From an uncultured Clostridia bacterium (GTDB lineage: Bacteria > Bacillota > Clostridia > Oscillospirales > Oscillospiraceae), in assembly GCA_945946745.1 (NCBI GenBank), contig CAMEWZ010000094.1:1-6227 (forward strand): DNA of 6,227 bases, written 5' to 3'. The notes below the pieces were generated by a model that was not told the DNA's origin, did not search any database, and saw only the letters and a list, made by a program, of their open reading frames with translations. Below are positions 1 to 5,436 of this stretch, in pieces. The translations under genes were made by a program, and so were the position numbers. Numbering within the stretch: the first letter of the stretch is position 1; every line of letters begins with the position of its first letter.

Positions 1-458
1 AGCATCGGTTCGATACGCTCTGTGCGGAATATGAACGGGAGCAGGCTGAGCTGGAAACCATGATTGCTGCGGAGCAGAGTGCGCTGGAAGCGTTCCGCAC
101 GGATACCGACCGGGCTGACCAGTTTCTTGCTCTGGCAAAGAAGTACACCGACTTTACGGAGCTGACCACCCCTATGATTTTTGAGTTTGTGGATAAGATT
201 CTGGTTCACGCCCCCGAAAAGATCGACGGGGAGAGAACCATGGAGATCGATATCTACTTAAAATTCATCGGCAAGTTCGATATCCCCATGCCGGAGCCGA
301 CCCCGGAGGAACTGGCGGAGATGGAAGCCCAGCGCAAAAAGAGGGCTGCCAACCGGGAGAAATACTACCGGAAAAAGGAGCGGCAGAAACTGCTGGCACA
401 GCAGCAGGCGCAGTCAGATGCCGGGACGAAGGCACCCCCGGAAGAACAAACAGCATAA
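1..458 (+). CDS. Large serine recombinase, C-terminal fragment (DUF4368-type end)
   Basis: The reading frame enters at base 3 and runs 151 codons to TAA at 456-458, so only the C-terminus is in the window. Its order matches the tail of large serine recombinases of clostridial transposons and integrative elements. First comes a helical, acidic stretch of coiled-coil character (about nt 3-115), then a segment around nt 120-290 with FLALAKKYTDF, TTPMIFEFVDKILVHAP and MEIDIYLKFIGKFD, typical of the DUF4368 domain. A strongly basic tail (KKRAANREKYYRKKERQK) and a Gln/Ala-rich end follow. Such enzymes excise and integrate the element by serine-mediated double-strand exchange; the catalytic N-terminal domain lies upstream of the window. 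The gene precedes an oriT and relaxase operon, the usual company for mobilizable elements. Whether the complete gene is intact cannot be judged. The domain name is from memory of the family, not from a search. Confidence 0.88.
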   Translation, partial: HRFDTLCAEYEREQAELETMIAAEQSALEAFRTDTDRADQFLALAKKYTDFTELTTPMIFEFVDKILVHAPEKIDGERTMEIDIYLKFIGKFDIPMPEPTPEELAEMEAQRKKRAANREKYYRKKERQKLLAQQQAQSDAGTKAPPEEQTA

Positions 459-466
459 CATCACCC

Positions 467-503
467 AAGGGCGGTTTGCAGAAATTGCAGACCGCCCTTT
501 TTT
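467..503 (+). terminator. Rho-independent terminator after the serine recombinase
   Basis: A 14-bp stem (467-480 with 486-499, one G-T wobble) encloses the 5-nt loop GAAAT and continues into a T run ending at 503. It starts 8 nt after the recombinase stop codon, so it should separate recombinase transcription from the downstream mobilization genes. Confidence 0.9.
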
Positions 504-533
504 CAATCACATTTTTTCAGGAGGTACATTTTC

Positions 534-629
534 ATGACAGATAAGGAACGGATGGATAGGATACGCGCACGAAAGAGCACCCCTGTTCCCTTAGTAATTA
601 TACTAAGGGCGCACTTCTATACGGGGTAA
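534..629 (+). CDS. Small ORF (31 aa) of unknown function running into oriT
   Basis: ATG at 534 sits 9 nt after a full AGGAGG (519-524), better translation signals than many genes have, and the frame runs 31 codons to TAA at 627-629. The peptide begins MTDKERMDRIRARKST, a basic hydrophilic half, and ends with the hydrophobic segment PLVIILRAHFYTG. Its last 14 codons lie inside the inverted repeats of the presumed origin of transfer and its stop codon is in the loop of the second repeat. I do not recognise the product. It may be a real small protein of the element, a leader peptide whose translation affects the downstream structures, or the surviving start of a gene cut off by oriT. The ribosome binding site is the main support; no promoter is evident between it and the upstream terminator. 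Confidence 0.4.
   Translation: MTDKERMDRIRARKSTPVPLVIILRAHFYTG
588..609. repeat. 9-bp perfect inverted repeat beside nic (oriT)
   Basis: CCCTTAGTA (588-596) and TACTAAGGG (601-609) are exact reverse complements around the 4-nt spacer ATTA. On the minus strand this palindrome lies 3' of the nic-like sequence and overlaps its CCCT end, where it would be carried on the leading end of the transferred strand. It could also form a hairpin in the transcript of the small ORF. Confidence 0.8.
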
Positions 630-643
630 TCCCCGTATGTGCG
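603..643 (-). other. Origin of transfer (oriT), MOBQ/RSF1010-like, with nic on the minus strand
   Basis: Read on the minus strand there is an 8-bp inverted repeat, ATACGGGG and CCCCGTAT (631-638 with 619-626, spacer ATTA), then one base, then GAAGTGCGCCCT (617 to 606). The last block matches the RSF1010-family nic consensus TAAGTGCGCCCT at 11 of 12 bases, as recalled. The inverted repeat just 5' of it is the architecture that MOBQ relaxases bind. An outer 5-bp pairing, CGCAC (610-614) with GTGCG (639-643), could extend the hairpin on the + strand. The relaxase encoded just downstream belongs to the matching MobA/MobL family. With nicking on the minus strand the recombinase side would enter the recipient first and the mob genes last, which is the usual polarity. 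The exact nick position cannot be read from sequence alone. Confidence 0.82.
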
Positions 644-810
644 TCCTGCGGAGCGAACATCCCAGGCACCTGAATGTCCGGGCTGTCTTGCGTCACTGCG
701 TTCCGAACAAGGGGCTGCGCTCCCTTGCGCCGCTATGCGGCTATCCTTGCAGACCGACAGTAAATTCTGGTGGTCATTTTTTATCCAAATCTTTAGGAGG
801 GCATTCAAAA
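630..810. other. Structured non-coding region between oriT and the mob genes
   Basis: About 180 bases without a supported gene. It has several small palindromes: CAGG/CCTG near 663-672, CAAGGG (708-713) with CCCTTG (722-727) across an 8-nt loop, and directly after it GCCGC (729-733) with GCGGC (737-741) across TAT. An AT-rich run follows to the AGGAGG at 795-800. A frame open from 637 joins the downstream gene, but it lacks a ribosome binding site and is not protein-like. The region may hold accessory binding sites of oriT or a structured leader of the mob transcript. I could not pick out a convincing promoter. Confidence 0.45.
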
Positions 811-1116
811 ATGTTAAAGCAAAAATCCCTAGCCCAACTGGAAGCGGAGAGAGCTGCCTGTGAACGGCAGCTCGTTCAGCTTCAACACAAAGCCCAACAG
901 TACGAAAACCGGATTGCCTACTGCGAGAAAGGCGAACGGCGAAAGCGCACCCACCGGCTCATCACCCGTGGTGCCGCTGTGGAAAGCGTCGCTCCCGCTG
1001 TGAAAGATCTGACGGAGGTGGAGTTCTACGCTTTCGCAGAATCCGTCTTTGCTCTGCCGGAGGTTCAGGCTTTGCTTTCGGAAGCAATCCACACGCATGA
1101 CCAAGGGAGGGCCTGA
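811..1116 (+). CDS. DUF3847-type small mobilization accessory protein
   Basis: 101 aa starting at ATG 811, placed 10 nt after a perfect AGGAGG (795-800); this beats the longer upstream frame, which has no ribosome binding site. Residues about 5-42 form a charged helix likely to be a coiled coil (SLAQLEAERAACERQLVQLQ). They are followed by the segment EKGERRKRTHRLITRGAAVES, whose RKRTHRLITRGA core is what I recognise from the DUF3847 family, which regularly precedes MobA/MobL relaxase genes in Firmicutes elements. The C-terminal third is helical and acidic. By position and size it may act like the small MobC-type helper proteins that aid relaxase action at oriT; that is inference. The gene ends in TGA at 1114-1116, 2 nt before the presumed relaxase start, and its last codons contain the relaxase ribosome binding site, so the two should be translationally coupled. 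Confidence 0.8.
   Translation: MLKQKSLAQLEAERAACERQLVQLQHKAQQYENRIAYCEKGERRKRTHRLITRGAAVESVAPAVKDLTEVEFYAFAESVFALPEVQALLSEAIHTHDQGRA
1105..1110 (+). promoter_or_regulatory. Ribosome binding site that decides the relaxase start
   Basis: GGGAGG lies inside the last codons of the preceding gene, 8 nt before ATC 1119 and only 2 nt before CTG 1113. In the relaxase frame TGA at 1098-1100 closes off anything further upstream. The spacing favours ATC 1119 as the initiation codon. Confidence 0.6.
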
Positions 1117-1118
1117 CC

Positions 1119-2591
1119 ATCGCACTGTTTCATTTTCATGTCACCCAAATCAAGCGCAGCGCCGGGCAGTCCGCCGTTGCCGCAGCCGCCTACCGTTCCG
1201 GCGAAAAGCTCCACAGTGAATACTACGGCGAGGACAGCGACTACACCCGCAAGGGCGGTGTGATCTGTTCGGAAATCCTGCTGCCCGCCCACGCCCCGCC
1301 GGAGTACGCAGACCGGGAAACCCTTTGGAACGCCGTGGAAAAAGTGGAGCGGGGAAAGAAAGCCCAGCTTGCATACAGCTTTGACATTGCCTTGCAGAAC
1401 GAGTTCTCCATGGAGGAGAACATCGCACTTGCAAGGCAGTTTTTGTTGGAGCAGTTTGTGAGCCGGGGCATGATCGTGGACTTCGCTGTACATTCCCCGG
1501 ATAAGGAGGACGGCGGCATTTCCAATCCCCACTTCCATGTGATGTGCCCCATCCGCCCCATGGAGCCGAACGGCAAATGGGGCAACAAGCAGCGGCGGGA
1601 ATATGTGCTGGACGAAAACGGAGAGCGCATCCCGGATGGAAGCGGCGACTATGTTTTCAACGCTGTTCCCACCACCGATTGGGGCAGTCCCGACACGCTG
1701 GAGCGCTGGCGGCAGGCGTGGGCGGAACTGTGCAACGCCAAGTTTGCGGAAAAAGAGCTGCCTAGCCGCATCGACCACCGCAGCTATGAGCGGCAGGGTG
1801 TTGATCTCTTGCCAACCGTCCATGAAGGCCCCACCGTTCGAGCAATGGAGCGCAAGGGCATCTCCACCGAGAAGGGCGAGTTCAACCGCTGGGTGAAAGC
1901 AACCAACGCAGCCATTCGGGACATCCGAAAGAAGATTGCCGCTCTTGTTGAGTGGCTGAAAGAGGTAAAGGACGAACTGTCCAAGCCCCAAACCCCGGAT
2001 TTGATTTCTCTGCTGCAAGCCTATTATGACCGTCGCAACGCCGGAGCATATTCCCAGAAAGCCCGAATCAACAATCTGACAGAAATGAATGCTCTGTTTA
2101 ACTACCTCATGGAAAACGGGATTCACGATCTGGACACGCTGGAAAATCGTGTGGATGCTCTCCGGGAATCTTCCGATTTTTTGAAAACAAAAATGGACAT
2201 CCAGACTGCCCACATGAAAGAAATCCGCAAGCTGCCGCAGTATCTGAGCACCTATCGTGAGTTAAAGCCCGTGTACGATGGTTTGCAGAAAATCAAGTTC
2301 ACCCGTTCCAAGGAAAAATACAAAGCGGAACACGCCGCTGAGCTGAAGCAGTTCTACGAAGCCCGCCGCAAACTATCCGCAGAATTCCCGGACGGCAAGT
2401 TAGACCGCCATAAGTTGGATGCAGAGTACGCCAGATTGGAACAGGAGCATGAAGAAACCTATGCCCAGTTCAAATCCATTCGTGCGGATTCTCAGCAGCT
2501 TTGGAAAATCAAATCCTATGTGGAGTCCGCCCGCAAGAATCAGGAACAGGCACAGCAGCAAAATCACCGAAAACAGGAACAGGAAATCTGA
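1119..2591 (+). CDS. mobA: MobA/MobL family relaxase (MOBQ), apparently with a non-canonical ATC start
   Basis: The protein should nick the transferred strand at oriT and pilot it during conjugal mobilization. From ATC 1119 it is 490 aa. The N-terminal relaxase domain contains ALFHFHVTQIKRS (2-14), GQSAVAAAAY with the likely catalytic tyrosine Y25, NPHFHVM with the metal-binding pair H138/H140, IDHRSYERQG (about 218-227), and the GPTVRAMERKGI and KATNAAI segments. These line up block by block with RSF1010 MobA (GQSARAKADY with Y25, NPHCHLM, IDHRTLEAQG). Residues about 270-490 are highly charged, helical and coiled-coil-like, with a Gln-rich basic end; no primase or helicase domain is visible. 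The frame has no ATG, GTG or TTG before GTG 1260, and starting there would delete the tyrosine. CTG 1113 is the alternative start but sits too close to the ribosome binding site. The gene follows the DUF3847 gene by 2 nt and is closed by a terminator. Confidence 0.92.
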   Translation: MALFHFHVTQIKRSAGQSAVAAAAYRSGEKLHSEYYGEDSDYTRKGGVICSEILLPAHAPPEYADRETLWNAVEKVERGKKAQLAYSFDIALQNEFSMEENIALARQFLLEQFVSRGMIVDFAVHSPDKEDGGISNPHFHVMCPIRPMEPNGKWGNKQRREYVLDENGERIPDGSGDYVFNAVPTTDWGSPDTLERWRQAWAELCNAKFAEKELPSRIDHRSYERQGVDLLPTVHEGPTVRAMERKGISTEKGEFNRWVKATNAAIRDIRKKIAALVEWLKEVKDELSKPQTPDLISLLQAYYDRRNAGAYSQKARINNLTEMNALFNYLMENGIHDLDTLENRVDALRESSDFLKTKMDIQTAHMKEIRKLPQYLSTYRELKPVYDGLQKIKFTRSKEKYKAEHAAELKQFYEARRKLSAEFPDGKLDRHKLDAEYARLEQEHEETYAQFKSIRADSQQLWKIKSYVESARKNQEQAQQQNHRKQEQEI

Positions 2592-2611
2592 TTCCTTCAT
2601 TCTGTCAAAAA

Positions 2612-2655
2612 ATGGGCAGCATCTGTAGTCGTTTGCAGATGCTGCCCATATTTTT
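2612..2655 (+). terminator. Rho-independent terminator after the relaxase
   Basis: A perfect 14-bp stem, ATGGGCAGCATCTG (2612-2625) with CAGATGCTGCCCAT (2636-2649), has a 10-nt loop and is followed by ATTTTT to 2655. It lies 20 nt past the relaxase stop and marks the end of the mob operon. An A run just before the stem could let it work weakly in the other direction too. Confidence 0.9.
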
Positions 2656-2887
2656 ATTTCATCAGTCTTGTAAAACAACACCGATGGCGGTATGATATAG
2701 TTTACAAAAAGGATAGCTTAACCAGTCGCTTTCTGACGAGTACTTTGGTTGATACGCCGAAAAATGCCATTGAAGGACACTGGGATAAAATTATCCTTGA
2801 CAAATCGCGTGCCATCCCGCAGGATAGCGTGGGAATCCGTTCTCCTTGAAAAATGCCAGAAATAGGAACATTGCAAGGGGAATACGG
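2656..2887. other. Junction region without a convincing gene; possible gene remnant and element end
   Basis: This stretch looks AT-richer than its neighbours. In the + frame shared with the relaxase there is no stop from the relaxase TGA (2589-2591) until TGA at 2847-2849. From about 2712 the translation looks protein-like (for example TLVDTPKNAIEGHWDKIILD), but the only start is TTG 2745 without a ribosome binding site. On the minus strand an ORF covers 2718-2912, also without a recognisable product. I recognise neither. The most economical reading is debris of a gene interrupted or eroded at the edge of the mobile element, but chance openness is possible. Confidence 0.3.
2668..2696 (+). promoter_or_regulatory. 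Promoter-like sequence pointing out of the mob region
   Basis: TTGTAA (2668-2673) and TATGAT (2691-2696) are separated by exactly 17 bp, matching the sigma-A consensus at 4 and 5 of 6 bases. The block is framed by the 7-bp inverted repeat TTGTAAA (2668-2674) and TTTACAA (2701-2707). No credible gene follows on the + strand, so it may be an orphan promoter of a lost gene or part of a recombinase site. Confidence 0.4.
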
Positions 2888-2923
2888 ATTGCGAACCAGT
2901 GACTTCGGTCACTGGTTCGCAAT
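2888..2923. repeat. Perfect 16-bp palindrome with TTCG loop (interspersed-repeat-like)
   Basis: ATTGCGAACCAGTGAC (2888-2903) pairs without mismatch with 2908-2923 around the loop TTCG, closed by a C-G pair; this is the extra-stable UUCG tetraloop arrangement when read as + strand RNA. Neither side is followed by a T run, so it is not a standard terminator. The context CGGATTGC at the left and GCAATGACA at the right resembles palindromic intergenic repeats I know from many Clostridia genomes. The family assignment is from memory and needs a copy count in the source genome. Confidence 0.7.
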
Positions 2924-2984
2924 GACAGTTCTTTTATTTGTGCACTTTTACTTTAATGAGACAGTCCCTTTCTCGACAATCTGA

Positions 2985-3017
2985 AGCGGGGAGCGCGTTT
3001 TCTACGCGCTCGCCGCT
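2985..3017 (-). terminator. Hairpin after the FMN enzyme gene, possible terminator
   Basis: Two 14-nt arms (2985-2998 and 3004-3017) pair with a single mismatch around a 5-nt loop, 15 nt past the stop of the minus-strand gene. The stem is strongly GC, but the minus-strand sequence after it (TTCAGATTGTC) is not a clear T tract, so termination is plausible and not certain. Confidence 0.45.
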
Positions 3018-3032
3018 GGTTCCAGGATTCGA

Positions 3033-4055
3033 TTACTTGCAAAATACCATATCCCGGGTAATGTCGGACAGGTGCTTCGCGCCGCACATGGCCATGGTAT
3101 CGCTCAGCTCCGCACCGATTTTCTCGATGAAAAGCTTCACGCCTTCCTCCGCGCCGCCGTAGACCGCGGGGACGAAGGGGCGGCAGATAATCGCCGCGTC
3201 CGCGCCCAGGGCCAGCGCCTTGAACACATCCACGCCGCTGCGGATGCCGCCATCCACCAGCACCTTCACGCCGCTGCCCTTCAGAGCCTGGGCAATGTCG
3301 CTCAGAACCTCGGCGGTAGCGGGGCACTGATCCAGAACACGGCCGCCGTGATTGCTGACCACAATGGCGCTGGCACCGGCCTGCTGGGCCTTCAGCGCAC
3401 CCCGGACGGTCATCACACCCTTGACGATAAAGGGAACACCGGCAAGCTCCGCGATCTGATGTAGCTCTTCCACGGTTTTGCTGCCAGCGGGGGGATTCAT
3501 GTTCTTCAAGAAGGGCAGGCCCGCCGCGTCAATGTCCATGGCGATGGCGAAGCAGCCGGATTCCCGGCAATAGCCCAGCTTTTCCTGAATGGTTTCCAGG
3601 TTCCAGGGCTTGACGGTGGGGATGCCCATGCCGCCCGCCGCGGCGATGGCCTGGCAGGCCACCTGCATCACCCGGGGATCCATGCCGTCGCCGGTAAAGG
3701 CGGCAATGCCGTTTTCGGCGCAGGCCTTCACCAGAATGTTGTTGTAGGCCATGTCGTCATACTTGTCGCTGTAATGCATGGTGACGGCGCCCACTGGGCC
3801 GGCGAAGAAGGGATAGCGGAAATGCTTGCCAAACAGCTCCAGAGTGGTATCGGGGCTGCCGCCGGGGCAGATGGTGTCCATGTTCACACGGATGTCCTGC
3901 CACTTTTCGAAGTTGCGGATGGCGGTATCGCCGATGCCCTTGGCGCCGGGGCCGGGGATGTGGTTGCCGCAAGCCTTGCCGTTGCAGACGGGGCAGGCCT
4001 TGCAGTTGGGGCTTAAGCATTCTCTGGCACTGGCCAGAACTTCCGGATAGGTCAT
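3033..4055 (-). CDS. FMN-dependent alpha-hydroxy-acid dehydrogenase/oxidase family protein
   Basis: 340 aa on the minus strand. ATG at 4055-4053 has AGGAGG (4065-4070) 9 nt upstream; a frame reaching further upstream has no such site. The C-terminal half carries the FMN-barrel signatures of the lactate/glycolate oxidase family: K212 in IVKGV, SNHGGRVLD with H236 as the likely catalytic base and R239 as substrate-binding arginine, DGGIRSG with R272, and ALGADAAIICRPF for phosphate binding. The active-site tyrosine region (QLY in glycolate oxidase) appears here as KPW (149-151). The N-terminus is unusual: five cysteines in the pattern C-x4-C-x2-C-x2-C-x4-C (13, 18, 21, 24, 29), then IPGPGAKG. 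I have seen this form in clostridial members. It probably oxidises a 2-hydroxy acid in the cytoplasm with FMN, but the substrate and electron acceptor cannot be told. It is divergent from the kinase gene and monocistronic as far as visible. Confidence 0.88.
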   Translation of the reverse strand: MTYPEVLASARECLSPNCKACPVCNGKACGNHIPGPGAKGIGDTAIRNFEKWQDIRVNMDTICPGGSPDTTLELFGKHFRYPFFAGPVGAVTMHYSDKYDDMAYNNILVKACAENGIAAFTGDGMDPRVMQVACQAIAAAGGMGIPTVKPWNLETIQEKLGYCRESGCFAIAMDIDAAGLPFLKNMNPPAGSKTVEELHQIAELAGVPFIVKGVMTVRGALKAQQAGASAIVVSNHGGRVLDQCPATAEVLSDIAQALKGSGVKVLVDGGIRSGVDVFKALALGADAAIICRPFVPAVYGGAEEGVKLFIEKIGAELSDTMAMCGAKHLSDITRDMVFCK

Positions 4056-4103
4056 ATCAAGATTCCTCCTATGGTAAAAAATGGGGAAACAGGGCTTTCG
4101 GTC

Positions 4104-4132
4104 ATTATAGCACAAAAGATCGCCGCTGTCAC
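4104..4132 (-). promoter_or_regulatory. Sigma-A type promoter of the FMN enzyme gene
   Basis: On the minus strand GTGACA (4132-4127, 5 of 6 to consensus) and a perfect TATAAT (4109-4104) are separated by 17 bp. Transcription would start near 4097, giving a leader of roughly 40 nt before the ATG at 4055. It faces away from the kinase promoter, with 35 bp between the two -35 boxes. Confidence 0.8.
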
Positions 4133-4167
4133 CCCAAAAAACACCGGGAAAAGAAGCCCGATTTTGC

Positions 4168-4196
4168 TTGCAAGGGGGAACCGGGTATGCTATACT
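4168..4196 (+). promoter_or_regulatory. Promoter of the NahK-like kinase gene
   Basis: TTGCAA (4168-4173) and TATACT (4191-4196) lie 17 bp apart, and TGC directly before the -10 box makes it an extended -10 promoter. Transcription would start near 4203 and leave an AT-rich leader of about 100 nt before the start codon at 4304. Confidence 0.65.
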
Positions 4197-4303
4197 GAAG
4201 AATATATGGGAAAAGAAGACATTTTTGCCAGAGATGATTCTTTTTTTGCATAAATATACGAAATCCGGCTGGTTTTCACGCTGCCATGGAAGGGAGAATC
4301 CAT

Positions 4304-5422
4304 ATGGTTTCTGATCCGCAGAGGGATCCGGCTTTGGCCCAGGTGCTGGAGCAATTCGCGTTTCCCGCCACATTGCTGGGCGCGGTACGTTATGGCCAGG
4401 GTCACATCAATGATACCTTCTGCGTCCTGTGCCAGCCACGGGAGGGCGACTGCATCCACTTTATCTTGCAGGGCCTCAGCAGCACGGCGTTTCCACACCC
4501 CGAGGAACTGATGGAAAACTTTGTGGGCATTACCGGTTATCTGCGCCGGAAAATCCAGGAAAACGGCGGTGACCCGGCCCGGGAGACCCTCCGCCACCGG
4601 AAAACCCGGGACGGCAGGGATTTCTACCGGGACTCCCAGGGGAAGGTCTGGCGGGTGATGGATTTTATCGAAAATACCGATTGCTATCAGTCCGCCACAC
4701 CGGCGCTGTTTGAGGCCTCCGCCCGGGCGTTTGGCCGGTTTCAGTATCTGCTCCGGGACTATCCTGCCCAGACCCTCCACGAAACCATTGCCAGATTCCA
4801 TGATACGGAGGATCGATTTCAGAAGTTTGTCGCCGCTCTGGAGGCAGACCGGCTGGGGCGGGCCGGAGAGATTCCCGGGGAAATCCGGTTCGTGCTGGAC
4901 AGAAAGGCAGATTGCTCTGTGGCGCTGGACGCGCTGCGCAGTGGGAAACTCCCCCTGCGGGTCACCCACAATGACACCAAGCTGAATAACATTCTGATTG
5001 ACCGGAAGTCCCAGGAGGGCATCTGCGTCATCGACCTGGATACCACCATGCCGGGGCTTGCCATCAACGATTTCGGCGACTCCATCCGGTTCGGCGCCAA
5101 CCACGCCCGGGAGGATGAGCGGGACTTAAGCAAGGTCAATTTCGATATTGGCCTGTATGATGCCTACACCAGAGGATTTCTGGAGGGGGCCAGGGGCAGC
5201 TTGACCCCCGCTGAACTGGAATACCTGCCCTGGGGCGCCCGGCTGATGACGCTGGAATGCGGAATCCGTTTTTTGACGGATTATCTGGAGGGGGATTCCT
5301 ATTTCCACATTCAGTACCCGGATCAGAACCTGTGCCGCGCCCGCACCCAGTTCAAGCTGGTGTCCGACATGGAAAAACAGTTCGCGGATATGGCCACGGT
5401 GGTTGCCAGGTACGCGAAATAA
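4304..5422 (+). CDS. NahK-like sugar 1-kinase (APH/phosphotransferase fold)
   Basis: 372 aa from ATG 4304, which has GGGAG (4292-4296) 7 nt upstream. ATG 4286 is in frame but lacks a good site and would itself overlap that ribosome binding region. The fold is that of aminoglycoside-phosphotransferase-like kinases: YGQGHINDTF (30-39) is the nucleotide-binding loop typical of N-acetylhexosamine 1-kinases, and HPEELMEN (65-72) fits the same family. HNDTKLNN (222-229) is the catalytic loop with D224, and VIDLDTTMPG (242-251) holds the metal-binding aspartates. It probably phosphorylates the anomeric carbon of a hexose or N-acetylhexosamine using ATP in the cytoplasm. The following galE supports sugar-nucleotide chemistry, as in the lacto-N-biose pathway (kinase, uridylyltransferase, epimerase). 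In that family I expect QRINTNVF before the HPEELMEN-like block; here it reads QGLSSTAF (56-63), so substrate preference could differ. Confident on kinase fold, moderate on sugar. Confidence 0.82.
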   Translation: MVSDPQRDPALAQVLEQFAFPATLLGAVRYGQGHINDTFCVLCQPREGDCIHFILQGLSSTAFPHPEELMENFVGITGYLRRKIQENGGDPARETLRHRKTRDGRDFYRDSQGKVWRVMDFIENTDCYQSATPALFEASARAFGRFQYLLRDYPAQTLHETIARFHDTEDRFQKFVAALEADRLGRAGEIPGEIRFVLDRKADCSVALDALRSGKLPLRVTHNDTKLNNILIDRKSQEGICVIDLDTTMPGLAINDFGDSIRFGANHAREDERDLSKVNFDIGLYDAYTRGFLEGARGSLTPAELEYLPWGARLMTLECGIRFLTDYLEGDSYFHIQYPDQNLCRARTQFKLVSDMEKQFADMATVVARYAK

Positions 5423-5436
5423 GTGGGGCAGGGTCA

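Noticed and set aside
588..741. CRISPR-like or tandem repeat array around oriT
   Set aside because: The repeats are unrelated inverted pairs, not direct repeats with regular spacers.
637..810. N-terminal extension of the DUF3847-type gene from an upstream start at 637
   Set aside because: No ribosome binding site at 637, the extension is not protein-like, and ATG 811 follows a perfect AGGAGG.
1065..2213. Long minus-strand ORF (382 aa) opposite the relaxase
   Set aside because: It is antisense to a clearly homologous relaxase, has low-complexity composition and no recognisable motif; it reflects codon bias of the real gene.
2718..2912. Minus-strand ORF (64 aa) in the junction region
   Set aside because: No ribosome binding site or recognised product, and one end lies in the palindrome; kept only as part of the possible gene debris.
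2955..2975. GAGACAGTCCC-like sequence resembling an insertion sequence terminus
   Set aside because: Only one short resemblance from memory, with no partner inverted repeat or transposase in the window.
3072..3464. Plus-strand ORF (130 aa) inside the FMN enzyme gene
   Set aside because: Antisense shadow; Ala/His-rich without motifs and without a ribosome binding site.
4206..4253. 15-codon leader peptide in the kinase 5' leader
   Set aside because: ATG 4206 is only a few bases after the predicted transcription start and has no ribosome binding site.
4190..5104. Minus-strand ORF (304 aa) opposite the kinase
   Set aside because: Antisense shadow of the kinase, with no family features; it would also run through the kinase promoter.
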